The notes: generated from the sequence alone by a model not told the origin. Numbered from the stretch's first letter, positions 43,034 to 51,795 are shown. The stretch is 64,000 nt of DNA from Desulfonatronum lacustre DSM 10312 (GCF_000519265.1 NZ_KI912608.1:1855582-1919581); one strand, 5' to 3'. Numbers and translations are program-made.

Positions 43034-43652
43034 AGGCGTTCTTTCCGCTCCGGTCCTGGCTCTGGGCGCGGCCACCACGCTCACCGGGCTGTGGCTCGGC
43101 CTGCGCCGACTGGACGAGGACCGGCTGGTCCTGGCCGCGGCCCTGGCCGCGGTCTTTTTCATCGGCTCCCTGATCCATATCCCTCTGGGCCCCGGCAGCG
43201 TCCACCTGCTGCTCAACGGCCTGGCCGGCCTGCTCCTGGGCTGGGTCGCCTTTCCGGTGATCTTCGTGGGGCTGCTGCTCCAAGCCCTGCTTTTTCAATT
43301 CGGCGGCCTGCTGGTCCTGGGCGTGAACACCACGGCCGTGGCGTTGCCCGCCGTGGTCTGCGGCCTGATCCTGCGGCCCTGGCTGGCCCGGGGCGGCAAG
43401 CCGGCCCTGTGTGCCGGACTGCTGGCCGGCGCGGGCGCGGTGCTGGGCACGGCCCTGTTGGCCGGAACGGCATTGGCCATGACCGACCAGGGCTTCCTGA
43501 CCGCAGCCAAACTGGTGGTCCTGGCCCATCTGCCGATGGCTGCCATCGAGGGCGCGATGACCCTGTTCGTGGTCGGCTTCCTGGGCCAGACCCGACCCGA
43601 CCTCCTGACCTGCGCCCTTCCCCCTACCACGGAAGGAGGTTCGCCATGTTGA
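43020..43652 (+). CDS. cbiM: Cobalt ECF transporter substrate-specific component CbiM-like
   Basis: 210 residues, about seven membrane segments. It starts exactly MHITEGVLS, whose N-terminal Met-His amine/imidazole forms the metal site in CbiM/NikM. LIHIPLGPGSVHLLLNGLAGLLLGW and FQFGGLLVLGVNTTAVALPAVV are CbiM signatures. The riboswitch and cbiK indicate cobalt rather than nickel. The ATG at 43020 lies within the end of cbiK. Confidence 0.9.
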   Translation: MHITEGVLSAPVLALGAATTLTGLWLGLRRLDEDRLVLAAALAAVFFIGSLIHIPLGPGSVHLLLNGLAGLLLGWVAFPVIFVGLLLQALLFQFGGLLVLGVNTTAVALPAVVCGLILRPWLARGGKPALCAGLLAGAGAVLGTALLAGTALAMTDQGFLTAAKLVVLAHLPMAAIEGAMTLFVVGFLGQTRPDLLTCALPPTTEGGSPC

Positions 43653-44308
43653 ATCCCGCTCCAATCCGACTTGGACTTCTCGTCCTTGCGCTGTTTTCCA
43701 TCACGGCCCCTTGGTGCACCACCACGGCCCATGCCCACCGCCTGCTGCTCATGGCCTGGGTTCAGGGAGACCGGCTGGTGGTGGAGACCGCCTTCGGCAC
43801 CGGCCAGATCGGCGCGAACATGGCCATCACCGTTCAGGACGCCGTCACCGGCGACGTGCTGCTTTCCGGCACCACGGACGCCCAGGGCCTGTACGAGGTC
43901 GCCCTGCCCGCCACGGCCCTGGAACGCCGCGCCCCTCTTCTGGTCCAGGCCACGGACGGAGCCGGCCACTTGGCCGAGCAAACCATCGCCCCCGACGAAC
44001 TCCCCGCACTTGACATACCTTCGACGGCCTCTCCCTCACCCCCAGAAGCCACAGGTCTCCCATCCTTCCCAGATCATTCCGCAGATCATTCCCCAAGCCA
44101 GCTCTCCATGCTGCTCCAACAGGCCGTCGCCGAAGCCGTGCGCCAGGAGATCGCCCCCCTGCGTCGGGAAATCCTGGCCCTGAGCCAACGCGGCCCAGGC
44201 ATCCCGGAAATCGTCGGCGGCATCGGCTGGATCGTCGGGCTGGCCGGCCTGGGCGCGTTGCTGTTACGCCGAAAAACGGCAACAACGTCTCGCCCCGGTG
44301 ATCGGTAA
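43646..44308 (+). CDS. Periplasmic, membrane-anchored accessory protein of the cobalt transporter (CbiL/NikL-like)
   Basis: 220 residues. The signal peptide (LVLALFSITAPWC to TTAHAH) is followed by a beta-rich domain starting with histidine (HRLLLMAWVQGDRLVVETAF, GTTDAQGLYEVALP), a proline-rich linker, a helical segment (LLQQAVAEAVRQEIAPLRREILAL) and a C-terminal membrane anchor (IVGGIGWIVGLAGLGALLLRR). This is the plan of NikL/CbiL-like additional components. There is no CbiN-type two-segment protein, so this one probably replaces it. GGAAGGAGG precedes the ATG. Confidence 0.72.
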   Translation: MLNPAPIRLGLLVLALFSITAPWCTTTAHAHRLLLMAWVQGDRLVVETAFGTGQIGANMAITVQDAVTGDVLLSGTTDAQGLYEVALPATALERRAPLLVQATDGAGHLAEQTIAPDELPALDIPSTASPSPPEATGLPSFPDHSADHSPSQLSMLLQQAVAEAVRQEIAPLRREILALSQRGPGIPEIVGGIGWIVGLAGLGALLLRRKTATTSRPGDR

Positions 44309-44478
44309 TTCCAATTTAATCCGATAATACTTTATTCGCTTGAAAAAATGCCGTCATCGGTGTCGGCGTCGGTATCGGGATCGGAATCGATACTGTTTTG
44401 TTCGCCTATACCATTAATTCGACCCCGATTCCGATACCGATTCCGACACCGACACCGAAAGAGAAGCTTTGGAAATGG
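44307..44478. repeat. Hexanucleotide inverted-repeat element 6
   Basis: The left arm (44354-44390) ATCGGTGTCGGCGTCGGTAT and the right arm (44419-44460) CCCGATTCCGATACCGATTC surround a centre with ATCGATACTGTTT. The flanks CGCTTGAAAAAATGCCG and AAAGAGAAGCTTTGG match elements 3 and 7 in reverse complement. It lies inside the cobalt operon between the CbiL-like and cbiQ genes. Confidence 0.87.
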
Positions 44479-44481
44479 CAC

Positions 44482-45252
44482 ATGATGCTTGATGAACCGC
44501 TCGCATCCAGGGACTCCCTGAGCCACGGCGCAAGTCCGCTGCACCAGATGGACGCCCGGATCAAAATCCTGACCGTCGCGGTCTGCCTGATCGCGGTTTC
44601 AGCGGTTCAAGGTCTCGGGGCCGGGTTGGCGGCGCTGCTCTTCGGGCTGGGGCTGACCCGTCTGGCCTGCCAGCCCCTGGGCCGCGTGGCCGTAAGGCTG
44701 ATCCCGGCCAACGTCTTTTTTCTCGGCCTGATCCTGGTCCTCGGCCTGACCTATCCCGGCCCGGCCCTGGCCGCCGTTCCGTGGCTCAGCCAGGACGGTC
44801 TGACCCTGGCCCTGCGGATCGGTCTCAAAGGCAACGCCCTGCTCCTGATTTTCATTGCCCTGCTCTGCACCTCGTCCGTGCCCGCCCTGGCCCAGGCGAT
44901 GCGCCGCCTGAGGCTGGGCCGCAAATTGTCGCTGCTCCTGGCGCTGACCTTTCGCCAACTCTTCCTGGTGGCCGAGGAATTTCAGCGCCTGCACCGGGCC
45001 GCCCTGGCCCGCGGCTTCGTCCCCCAATGCTCCCGGCATACCTACCGGACCATTGCCGTGCTTTTCGGCCAGACCCTGCTCCGGAGTCTGGCCCGGGCCG
45101 AGCGGATCCACGGAGCCATGCTCTTGCGCGGCTTCAACGGCCGCTTTCGCACCCTGGACAGCGACACCTGGAGCGCGTCCCAGGCGGTCCTGGCATCCGC
45201 GCTCTGCATCCCTCCGGTGCTGATCACCTTGCACGACCGGTTGACCTGGTGA
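44482..45252 (+). CDS. cbiQ: Cobalt ECF transporter T component CbiQ
   Basis: 256 residues, five or six membrane segments. HQMDARIKILTVAVCLIAV at the N-terminus and ALARGF followed by RAERIHGAMLLRGFNGRF (the two AxxxRG coupling motifs) identify CbiQ, which joins CbiM to the ATPase. The ATG at 44482 is only three bases past the repeat element, so its leader and ribosome site are partly made of repeat sequence. The frame upstream would add proline-isoleucine repeats and is not believed. Confidence 0.9.
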   Translation: MMLDEPLASRDSLSHGASPLHQMDARIKILTVAVCLIAVSAVQGLGAGLAALLFGLGLTRLACQPLGRVAVRLIPANVFFLGLILVLGLTYPGPALAAVPWLSQDGLTLALRIGLKGNALLLIFIALLCTSSVPALAQAMRRLRLGRKLSLLLALTFRQLFLVAEEFQRLHRAALARGFVPQCSRHTYRTIAVLFGQTLLRSLARAERIHGAMLLRGFNGRFRTLDSDTWSASQAVLASALCIPPVLITLHDRLTW

Positions 45253-45902
45253 TGACCCAAGAGACGACACCGCCCCTGCTGGCCCTGCGGGAGGCCTTCG
45301 TGGCCCACGGCCCTTCGGCTCCACCGGTTCTGGAAGACGTTCATCTCTCCCTGGACCCCGCGGAGCGCGTCGGCCTGGTCGGCCCCGTGGGCAGCGGAAA
45401 AACCACCCTCCTGCTCACCCTGGTCGGCCTGATCCCGCTCCGCAAAGGTTTATTGCTTTTCCAAGGCCGCCCCGTGCGGACCAAAACGGACCTCGCGGCC
45501 CTGCGCCGCGGCGTTGGTCTTGTTTTTCAGAACCCCGACGACCAGCTCTTTTCCCCCACGGTCCTGGAAGACGTGGCCTTCGGACCGCTGAACCTGGGCC
45601 GCTCTTCGGCTGAGGCCAGGGCTGAATCCTTGGCCATCCTGGACCAACTGCACCTGTCCCACCTCGCCCATCGCCAGCCCCACACCTTGTCCGGCGGCCA
45701 AAAGCGCCTGGTCAGCCTGGCCACGGTTCTGGTCATGCAGCCCCAGATCCTGCTCCTGGACGAACCCACCAACGACCTGGACGCCCGTTCCCGGGACATG
45801 GTCCTCCACGCCCTGACCTCTTCTCCCCGAACCATGCTCATCGCCAGCCACGACATGGAACTGCTGAATATCCTGACCACTCGCAGCATCACGCTGGGGT
45901 GA
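45252..45902 (+). CDS. cbiO: Cobalt ECF transporter ATPase CbiO
   Basis: 216 residues with Walker A GPVGSGKTT, the Q-loop region GLVFQNPDDQLFSPTVLEDVAFGPLNLG typical of CbiO/EcfA, signature [12 protein letters not shown], Walker B ILLLDEPTNDLD and ASHDMELL. The ATG overlaps the cbiQ stop (TGATG). Somewhat shorter than the 270-residue relatives because it lacks the C-terminal extension. Confidence 0.92.
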   Translation: MTQETTPPLLALREAFVAHGPSAPPVLEDVHLSLDPAERVGLVGPVGSGKTTLLLTLVGLIPLRKGLLLFQGRPVRTKTDLAALRRGVGLVFQNPDDQLFSPTVLEDVAFGPLNLGRSSAEARAESLAILDQLHLSHLAHRQPHTLSGGQKRLVSLATVLVMQPQILLLDEPTNDLDARSRDMVLHALTSSPRTMLIASHDMELLNILTTRSITLG

Positions 45903-46086
45903 GCGGTTTCAGGAAACGCTCCAGACGCGGACCAGCCGCATCCCAAGACGAGCAAATCATAACACGACCACCGCACCATCGTGCCACGAAGATATTATTT
46001 GTATTTTTTTATTGCAAACAGAATGGAATCTGATGTATTCATTCCATTCTTGTTCCATGTAACCCAGCAACCACGAGGCTCCGAGC

Positions 46087-47217
46087 ATGTGTATCCAAAA
46101 ATCCCGGCTCAACTTCCTGGCGACCTTGACGGTCTTGTTCACGATTTTCGCTACTCCACTCCACGCCCAAGACACCCGGACCATCATGGACATGCTCGAC
46201 CGGGAAGTCGTTGTCCCCAACCAGGTTGACCGAGTGATCTGCTCCGGTTCCGGATGTCTGCGATTGCTGGTCTACCTGCAAGGGCAAGACCGGATCGTGG
46301 GCGTGGACAGCGCGGAAAAAGGCGGACTGCCCTTTGGCGTGGACGCCCGGCCCTATGCCGTGGCCAACCCGGGATTCGGAGATTTTCCGCTATTCGGCGA
46401 ATTCCGCGGCCACGACAACCCGGAACTCATCGCGGCCCTGGATCCGGCCCCGCAGGTGATCATCAAGGCCAACGCCCAGCGGGACGGCGGGGCTGAAGCC
46501 TTGCAGGCCAAGACCGGCATCCCGGTTGTGGGCCTGGGCTACGGCAACCTGACCCATGGCCGGGAACACCTGAATCAGACCCTGCGGATCATGGCCCAGG
46601 TCATCGGCGAGGAGGAACGAGCCGAGGCGGTGATCGCCTTTTTCGACGCCCTCCAGGCCGACCTGGAGCAGCGGGCCGCCCGGGTCGCGGCGGATGACCG
46701 CCCGAGCACCTTCATCGGCGGCATCGCCATGCGCGGAGGCCATGGCTTTGCCTCCACCGAACCGGCCTATGCGCCCTTCGCCTTTCTGAACGTCCGCAAC
46801 ATGGCCGGGGATTTATCCAAGGGCGAAACCGGCGGCTCCCATGCCACGGTGGCCAAGGAACAGCTGCTGCTCTGGGATCCGGAGGTCGTCTTCCTGGATA
46901 TTTCCACAACCCGGTTGCAAGGCGGGGCCAACGGTCTTGAACAACTCCGCTCCGATCCGACCTTCCAGGCCCTCACGGCGGTCCAGGCTGGTCGGGTCTA
47001 CGGCGTGTTCCCTTACAACTTCTACACCACGAACTACGAGTCCGTCTTTGCCAACGCGTATTTCATCGGCAGCGTACTCTACCCGGATCAGTTCGCGGAC
47101 ATCGACCCCATGGCCAAGGCCGAGGAAATCGCCGCGTTCCTCAACGGCGGCCCCGCTTTTGAGCGAATCAACAAAGACTTCGACAACATGGGCTTTGTCC
47201 GGATCACCGTGCAATAG
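46087..47217 (+). CDS. Metal-chelate ABC transporter substrate-binding protein (BtuF/FepB type)
   Basis: 376 residues with a signal peptide (LATLTVLFTIFATPLHAQ) and the class III binding-protein fold: VVVPNQVDRVICSGSGCLRLLVYLQGQDRIVGVD, NPELIAALDPAPQVIIK and the long central helix LNQTLRIMAQVIGEEERAEAVIAFFDALQADL. The family binds iron-siderophores, heme, B12 or other chelates; which is not clear. The gene heads a three-gene ABC operon with overlapping or near-abutting permease and ATPase. FmdE nearby hints at a metal other than B12. Confidence 0.85.
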   Translation: MCIQKSRLNFLATLTVLFTIFATPLHAQDTRTIMDMLDREVVVPNQVDRVICSGSGCLRLLVYLQGQDRIVGVDSAEKGGLPFGVDARPYAVANPGFGDFPLFGEFRGHDNPELIAALDPAPQVIIKANAQRDGGAEALQAKTGIPVVGLGYGNLTHGREHLNQTLRIMAQVIGEEERAEAVIAFFDALQADLEQRAARVAADDRPSTFIGGIAMRGGHGFASTEPAYAPFAFLNVRNMAGDLSKGETGGSHATVAKEQLLLWDPEVVFLDISTTRLQGGANGLEQLRSDPTFQALTAVQAGRVYGVFPYNFYTTNYESVFANAYFIGSVLYPDQFADIDPMAKAEEIAAFLNGGPAFERINKDFDNMGFVRITVQ

Positions 47218-47219
47218 CC

Positions 47220-48293
47220 ATGACCCACTTTGATCACGGCCAGATCCCGACGACCTACAGCGCCTACATCGGCCGCAAGATTCTGTTCCTGGTCTTCCTG
47301 ACCGCGTTGACCGGCGTCCTGCTGGTTCTGGCCGTCTCCCTCGGGGCGGTGCGCATTCCGGCCTGGGAGGTGGTTCTGGCCTTCTTCGGTCTGGGAGAGG
47401 ACGCCCGGTACGAGATCATCGTCCGGAACATCCGCCTGCCCCATGCCCTGGCCGCGGTTCTGGCCGGGGCCGGGCTGGCCGCGGCCGGGGCGGCCATGCA
47501 GTCCATCCTGCGCAACCCCCTGGGCTCGCCCTTCACCCTGGGCATTTCCCAGGCCGGGGCCTTTGGCGCGGCCTTTTCCGTGATGCTCCTGGGCAGCGGG
47601 ACCATGCAGAGCACCCAGGTGGGCGCGGTGAGCATCATCAACCCCTACATGACCACCCTTTCCGCGTTCATCGCCTGCATGGCCGCCTCGCTGGTGATCA
47701 TCGCCATTGCCCGATTGCGCGGGGCCAGCCCGGAAGTGATGGTCCTCAGCGGGGTGGCCCTGGGCTCGCTCTTTTCCGCGGGGACCATGTTCTTGCAGTA
47801 TTTCGCCGACGACGTGCAATTGGCGGCCATGGTCTTCTGGACCTTTGGCGACGTGGGGCGGGCCGGGTGGCCGGAGGTGGGGTTCATGGCCGTGGTCGTG
47901 GCCGGGGCCGTGATTTTCTTCATCCTCAACCGCTGGAACTACAACGCCATCGACGCCGGAGACGAGACGGCCAGGGGGCTTGGGGTCCGGGTGGAGCTGG
48001 TCCGGATGGTCGGGATGCTCACGGCCTCCCTGGTTACCGCGGTGATCGTCTCCTTCCTGGGGATCATCGGCTTCGTGGGGCTGGTCTGCCCGCATATCGT
48101 CCGCCGGGTCATCGGCGACGACCACCGCTATCTGCTTCCGGCCTCGGTCCTGACCGGGGCCTGCCTGCTTCTGGCCGCGGACATCGCGGCCCGCATGCTG
48201 CTCGCCCCCCGGATGCTCCCGGTGTCCATACTCACCGCCTTCCTGGGCGCGCCCACTTTCCTCTATCTGCTGATCCGGGGACGCAACCGATGA
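47220..48293 (+). CDS. Metal-chelate ABC transporter permease (FecCD family)
   Basis: 357 residues, about ten membrane segments. RLPHALAAVLAGAGLAAAGAAMQSILRNPLGSPFTLGISQAGAFG is the FecCD/BtuC signature, with GIIGFVGLVCPHIVRRVIGDDHRYLLP near the C-terminus contacting the ATPase. It starts two bases after the binding-protein stop. Confidence 0.92.
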   Translation: MTHFDHGQIPTTYSAYIGRKILFLVFLTALTGVLLVLAVSLGAVRIPAWEVVLAFFGLGEDARYEIIVRNIRLPHALAAVLAGAGLAAAGAAMQSILRNPLGSPFTLGISQAGAFGAAFSVMLLGSGTMQSTQVGAVSIINPYMTTLSAFIACMAASLVIIAIARLRGASPEVMVLSGVALGSLFSAGTMFLQYFADDVQLAAMVFWTFGDVGRAGWPEVGFMAVVVAGAVIFFILNRWNYNAIDAGDETARGLGVRVELVRMVGMLTASLVTAVIVSFLGIIGFVGLVCPHIVRRVIGDDHRYLLPASVLTGACLLLAADIAARMLLAPRMLPVSILTAFLGAPTFLYLLIRGRNR

Positions 48294-49042
48294 TCCTGGA
48301 CGTACAGAACATCCGCATCGGCTACAACGGTCGGCTGGTCCTGCACGGCCTGGACTTCAGCGTGGACCAGGGCCAGGTCCTGACCATTCTAGGCCCCAAC
48401 GGCGTGGGCAAAACCACCCTGCTGCGCTGCATCAACGCCATGCTCAAACCCCAGACCGGAGCCGTGATGGTGGAAAACGCCGACGTCTTCCGGATGCGCG
48501 CCGGGGACATCGCCAAGCGCCTGGGCTACGTGGCCCAACGCAACGAGGCCGGACGGATGACCGCCTTTGACGCCGTGCTCCTGGGCCGCAAGCCGCACCT
48601 GCGTTGGCGGATATCCGAAGCGGACCTGCGCATGGTGGACGGGGCCCTGAAACAGCTCGGCCTGGAGCATCTGGCCCTCAGGCACATCAACGAAATGAGC
48701 GGCGGGGAGCTGCAAAAGGTCTGCATTGCCCGGGCCCTGGTCCAGGAACCCTCGGTCCTCCTCCTGGACGAACCCACCAGCAGCCTGGACCTGAAAAACC
48801 AGTTGGAGATTCTGCGCACCATCGGCCACGTGGTCCACGAACACAAATTGGCCGCGGTGATGACCATGCACGACCTGAACATGGCCTTCCGCTTCTCCGA
48901 CGCCTTCGTGTTCATCAAGGAAGGCAAGGTGTTCCAATGCGGCTGCAACGCCGACCTGACCCCGGACATGATTCACGAAGTCTACGGCGTCCAGGTGGAC
49001 ATCCTGCGCCATCAGGGCCAGACTGTGGTGGTGCCCCGGTGA
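48290..49042 (+). CDS. Metal-chelate ABC transporter ATPase (FecE type)
   Basis: 250 residues with Walker A GPNGVGKTTLLRCIN, Q-loop YVAQRNEAGRMTAFDAVLLGRKPH, signature MSGGELQKVCIARAL, Walker B VLLLDEPTSSLD and switch histidine MTMHDLNMAFRFSD. The ATG overlaps the permease stop (ATGA). It completes the importer. Confidence 0.93.
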   Translation: MILDVQNIRIGYNGRLVLHGLDFSVDQGQVLTILGPNGVGKTTLLRCINAMLKPQTGAVMVENADVFRMRAGDIAKRLGYVAQRNEAGRMTAFDAVLLGRKPHLRWRISEADLRMVDGALKQLGLEHLALRHINEMSGGELQKVCIARALVQEPSVLLLDEPTSSLDLKNQLEILRTIGHVVHEHKLAAVMTMHDLNMAFRFSDAFVFIKEGKVFQCGCNADLTPDMIHEVYGVQVDILRHQGQTVVVPR

Positions 49043-49138
49043 CGATTATAAAAGGCCTTCATGCCGCTTCCCTGCAATTATTATTGTCCATTCAATCTTG
49101 ACTTTTCGATAATCATCTCGGCATATAAGAGGTTGTCT

Positions 49139-49372
49139 TTGCCAACTTTACTCCAAGCACACGGATTCAAGTTCTTCTTTTACGCGAATGAACACCTCCC
49201 CAAACATGTGCATGTCATGTATGCGGAGAGATGGGCAAAAATCGAGTTGAAGTCACAAAATATCGTCTATTCCACGCTCAAACCTAATGAAATAAACCGA
49301 TGTTTGAAAATTTTTCAAGAAAACAGCGCTTTTTTCGAGGAGAAATGGAATGAATGGTTTTCCAATGGGTAA
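49139..49372 (+). CDS. DUF4160-family protein
   Basis: 77 residues from a TTG start: LPTLLQAHGFKFFFYANEHLPKHVHVMYAERWAKIEL matches DUF4160 (MPTILxxxGxRFFFYSNEHxPPHVHV). AAGAGG precedes the TTG. The open frame goes on up to an ATG at 49061, but that part has no similarity. It overlaps the next gene, DUF2442, as these two usually do in toxin-antitoxin-like pairs. Confidence 0.78.
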   Translation: MPTLLQAHGFKFFFYANEHLPKHVHVMYAERWAKIELKSQNIVYSTLKPNEINRCLKIFQENSAFFEEKWNEWFSNG

Positions 49373-49595
49373 GTCGGTTTGGGCGGATAGTCGTCTCCTC
49401 CATGTTGAGCTTCTCGATGGTCGAGTCATCTCAACCCCTCTGGAGTGGTATCCGATCCTCTTTGCAGCGGCGATCAGGGATATCCAAAACTATCACTTCA
49501 TCTGCGACGCGACCGGAATTGAATGGCCAACACTTGACTACCATTTGAGCATTGAGAGCATGCTTCAAGCCAAACCTCTCAGGGAGGCCGCGTAA
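49350..49595 (+). CDS. DUF2442-family protein
   Basis: 81 residues. SVWADSRLLHVELLDGRVISTPLEWYPILFAA and IEWPTLDYHLSIESML match DUF2442, the regular partner of DUF4160. The two genes overlap by 23 bases. A toxin-antitoxin role is proposed for such pairs but not shown. Its last base is the first base of the FmdE gene. Confidence 0.82.
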   Translation: MNGFPMGKSVWADSRLLHVELLDGRVISTPLEWYPILFAAAIRDIQNYHFICDATGIEWPTLDYHLSIESMLQAKPLREAA

Positions 49596-50209
49596 TGCCC
49601 AACTGCACCCTGACCCAAGAGCAAATCGACCGGGCCGTTTCTTTTCACGGCCACGAATGTCCAGGATTGTGGATCGGCCTACGGGCCGCGGAACTCTGCC
49701 TGCAAGAACTCGGGCACAACGACGAAAACCCGATCATCGCGGTGGTGGAAACGGACATGTGCGGGGTGGACGGCATCCAGGTGCTCACCGGCTGCACCCT
49801 GGGCAAGGGCAACCTGATCCACAAGGATCTGGGCAAGACCGCCTTTTCCTTCTACCGGACCACGGACAACAAGGCCCTGCGCGCCGTATTCCACCGCGAG
49901 GCCATGGAGCCGGAAGGCCGGGAACTGCGTGATCTGATGAAAAAGGTCTTCGCCGGTACGGCCACGGAGCAGGAACAGCAACAGGCCAAGGCGCTCAAGC
50001 TCAAGGCCCGCCAACGTGTCTTCGAAGCCCCGCTGGCCGACCTGTTCACCGTGGCCCAGCCGACCAATCTCGCCCCCCGACCGGCCAAAATCCTGGACAG
50101 CCTGACCTGCGCGGCCTGCGGCGAATCCACCATGGAATCCCGTACCCGCCGCTTCGCCGGCGAAACCTACTGCATTCCCTGCTTTGCGGATGTGGAGCAA
50201 AAGGTGTAG
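49595..50209 (+). CDS. FmdE-family protein with C-terminal zinc finger
   Basis: 204 residues. FHGHECPGLWIGLRAAELCLQEL near the N-terminus and DMCGVDGIQVLTGCTLGKGNL are FmdE signatures, including the conserved Cys and His; the C-terminus CAACGESTMESRTRRF, then CIPC, is a zinc ribbon. FmdE is named for molybdenum formylmethanofuran dehydrogenase operons, but its biochemical role is not settled; here it follows a metal-chelate importer. Confidence 0.87.
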   Translation: MPNCTLTQEQIDRAVSFHGHECPGLWIGLRAAELCLQELGHNDENPIIAVVETDMCGVDGIQVLTGCTLGKGNLIHKDLGKTAFSFYRTTDNKALRAVFHREAMEPEGRELRDLMKKVFAGTATEQEQQQAKALKLKARQRVFEAPLADLFTVAQPTNLAPRPAKILDSLTCAACGESTMESRTRRFAGETYCIPCFADVEQKV

Positions 50210-50305
50210 AAACGAACCCATCGCCCGGAAATCCGGAACCACGCAAGCCATTACTCAAATCTTCGCAATGTGATCGCGATCCCGACAACCTCGACAAAAA
50301 GCGAG

Positions 50306-50986
50306 ATGCCCATGGTCGCCCTGAATATGTCCGCCCAGAATATAACCGGCAGATACACCCTGCGTGAAGAGATCGCCAACAGCATCACGCACGGCGTGGG
50401 GATTCTGTTCTCCGTTGCCGGTCTCGCGGTCCTGATCGGCTTGGCCGCCAGGTATGGAGACGCCTGGCATATCGTCAGTTGCAGCATTTTCGGCGCCACC
50501 ATGATTCTGCTGTACACGGCGTCCACCCTGTACCACGGCATTACCCACCCCGGCGCGAAACAGGTCCTCCGAATCTGCGATCACTGCGCCATTTTCCTGC
50601 TCATCGCCGGGACCTACACGCCGTTCACCCTGGTCAATCTGCGCGGGCCGTGGGGCTGGTCCCTGTTCGGCACGATCTGGGGGCTGGCCCTGCTGGGCAT
50701 TGTGCTGCAATTGACCCCTTGGCGTCGCTTCCGGGTGCTCTCGGTGCTGCTCTACGTGGGTATGGGGTGGGCCATCGTCGTGGCCACCAAGCCGCTTCTC
50801 CATGCCGTGGCCCCCGGCGGTCTGCTCCTGCTGGCCCTTGGAGGCCTGGCCTACACCGGCGGGATCGGCTTCTACGTCTGGCGCAGCCTGCCGCACAACC
50901 ACGCCATCTGGCACCTCTTCGTCCTGGCCGGCAGCGTCTTGCACTTCTTCGCGATCCTGCTCTACGTCATCCCGATCAGCGCTTGA
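50306..50986 (+). CDS. Hemolysin III / PAQR-family membrane protein
   Basis: About 226 residues with seven membrane segments. EEIANSITHGVGILFSVAGLAVL, STLYHGITHPGAKQVLRICDHCAIFLLIAGTYTPF and HNHAIWHLFVLAGSVLHFFAILLYV contain the conserved His, Asp and Ser of the PAQR/HlyIII zinc site. The start among three nearby ATGs (50306, 50312, 50327) is uncertain. Confidence 0.9.
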   Translation: MPMVALNMSAQNITGRYTLREEIANSITHGVGILFSVAGLAVLIGLAARYGDAWHIVSCSIFGATMILLYTASTLYHGITHPGAKQVLRICDHCAIFLLIAGTYTPFTLVNLRGPWGWSLFGTIWGLALLGIVLQLTPWRRFRVLSVLLYVGMGWAIVVATKPLLHAVAPGGLLLLALGGLAYTGGIGFYVWRSLPHNHAIWHLFVLAGSVLHFFAILLYVIPISA

Positions 50987-50990
50987 TGTC

Positions 50991-51596
50991 ATGACCGAAA
51001 ATCTGAACCTGTTCGTGAGCGTCTACATCAAGCTCTTTTTTCTGCTCACGCCCTTTTTCGTCCTCTCGGCCTTCTTGTCCATGACCAAGGAACTGGCCAT
51101 CCCCGAACGCCGACGTCTGGCCCGAAGGGTCGCCCTGGCCGTGACCGTGACCGGCTGCATCCTCTCCGTGGCCGGCAATGCCATCTTCAACGTCTTCGGC
51201 ATCACTCTGGACGCCTTCCGCATCGGCGCGGGGGCCCTGCTCTTCCTCTCCGCCGTGTCCCTGGTCCGGGGCACCCGGGTCGAACCGACCCAGGAAGCGG
51301 ACGGCGACATCAGCGTGGTCCCCCTGGCCATTCCCATCACCATCGGCCCGGCCACCGTGGGCGCCCTGCTGGTCATCGGCGCAAGCGTGGACACGCTGGG
51401 TGAACGGCTGATCAGCATGGCGGCCTTTATCTGCGCCAGTCTGTCCGTGGGTCTGATGCTGCTGACCGCCAACACCATCGAACGGGTCGTGGGCCGCCTG
51501 GGCCTGACCATCCTCTCCAAGATCACCGGCCTGATCCTCTCCGCCCTTTCCGCCCAGATCGTGTTCACCGGCATCCGGGGCATGCTGGAATTGTAA
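50991..51596 (+). CDS. MarC-family membrane protein
   Basis: 201 residues with six membrane segments. LTPFFVLSAFLSMTKELAIPERRRLARR and GDISVVPLAIPITIGPATVGALLVIGA match the MarC/UPF0056 family, whose transport role is unclear. It starts five bases after the hemolysin III gene and probably shares its transcript. Confidence 0.9.
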   Translation: MTENLNLFVSVYIKLFFLLTPFFVLSAFLSMTKELAIPERRRLARRVALAVTVTGCILSVAGNAIFNVFGITLDAFRIGAGALLFLSAVSLVRGTRVEPTQEADGDISVVPLAIPITIGPATVGALLVIGASVDTLGERLISMAAFICASLSVGLMLLTANTIERVVGRLGLTILSKITGLILSALSAQIVFTGIRGMLEL

Positions 51597-51770
51597 TACC
51601 ATCTTCAATTCAATGATTCGCTTTCGGTGTCGCTATCGGGATCGGAATCGGAATCGAATTCAGGTTATTGGCACACAAACAGTATCGATCCCGATAGCGA
51701 AGCGCCGACACCGACGCCGACAACTGCATTTTCTCAAGCAAATAAAGCATGGTTGAATGAGAATCGTATA
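51597..51770. repeat. Hexanucleotide inverted-repeat element 7
   Basis: The left arm (51621-51659) GGTGTCGCTATCGGGATCGG and the right arm (51684-51722) ATCGATCCCGATAGCGAAGC surround a short centre. Reverse complemented it shares ATCGATACTGTTT, GCTTGAGAAAATGCAG and the outer ATGGTATT with element 3. It lies between the convergent marC-like and serB genes, where it may act as a two-way terminator. Confidence 0.86.
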
Positions 51771-51795
51771 AATGGCTTTGACTTTCAGGGCCGGA

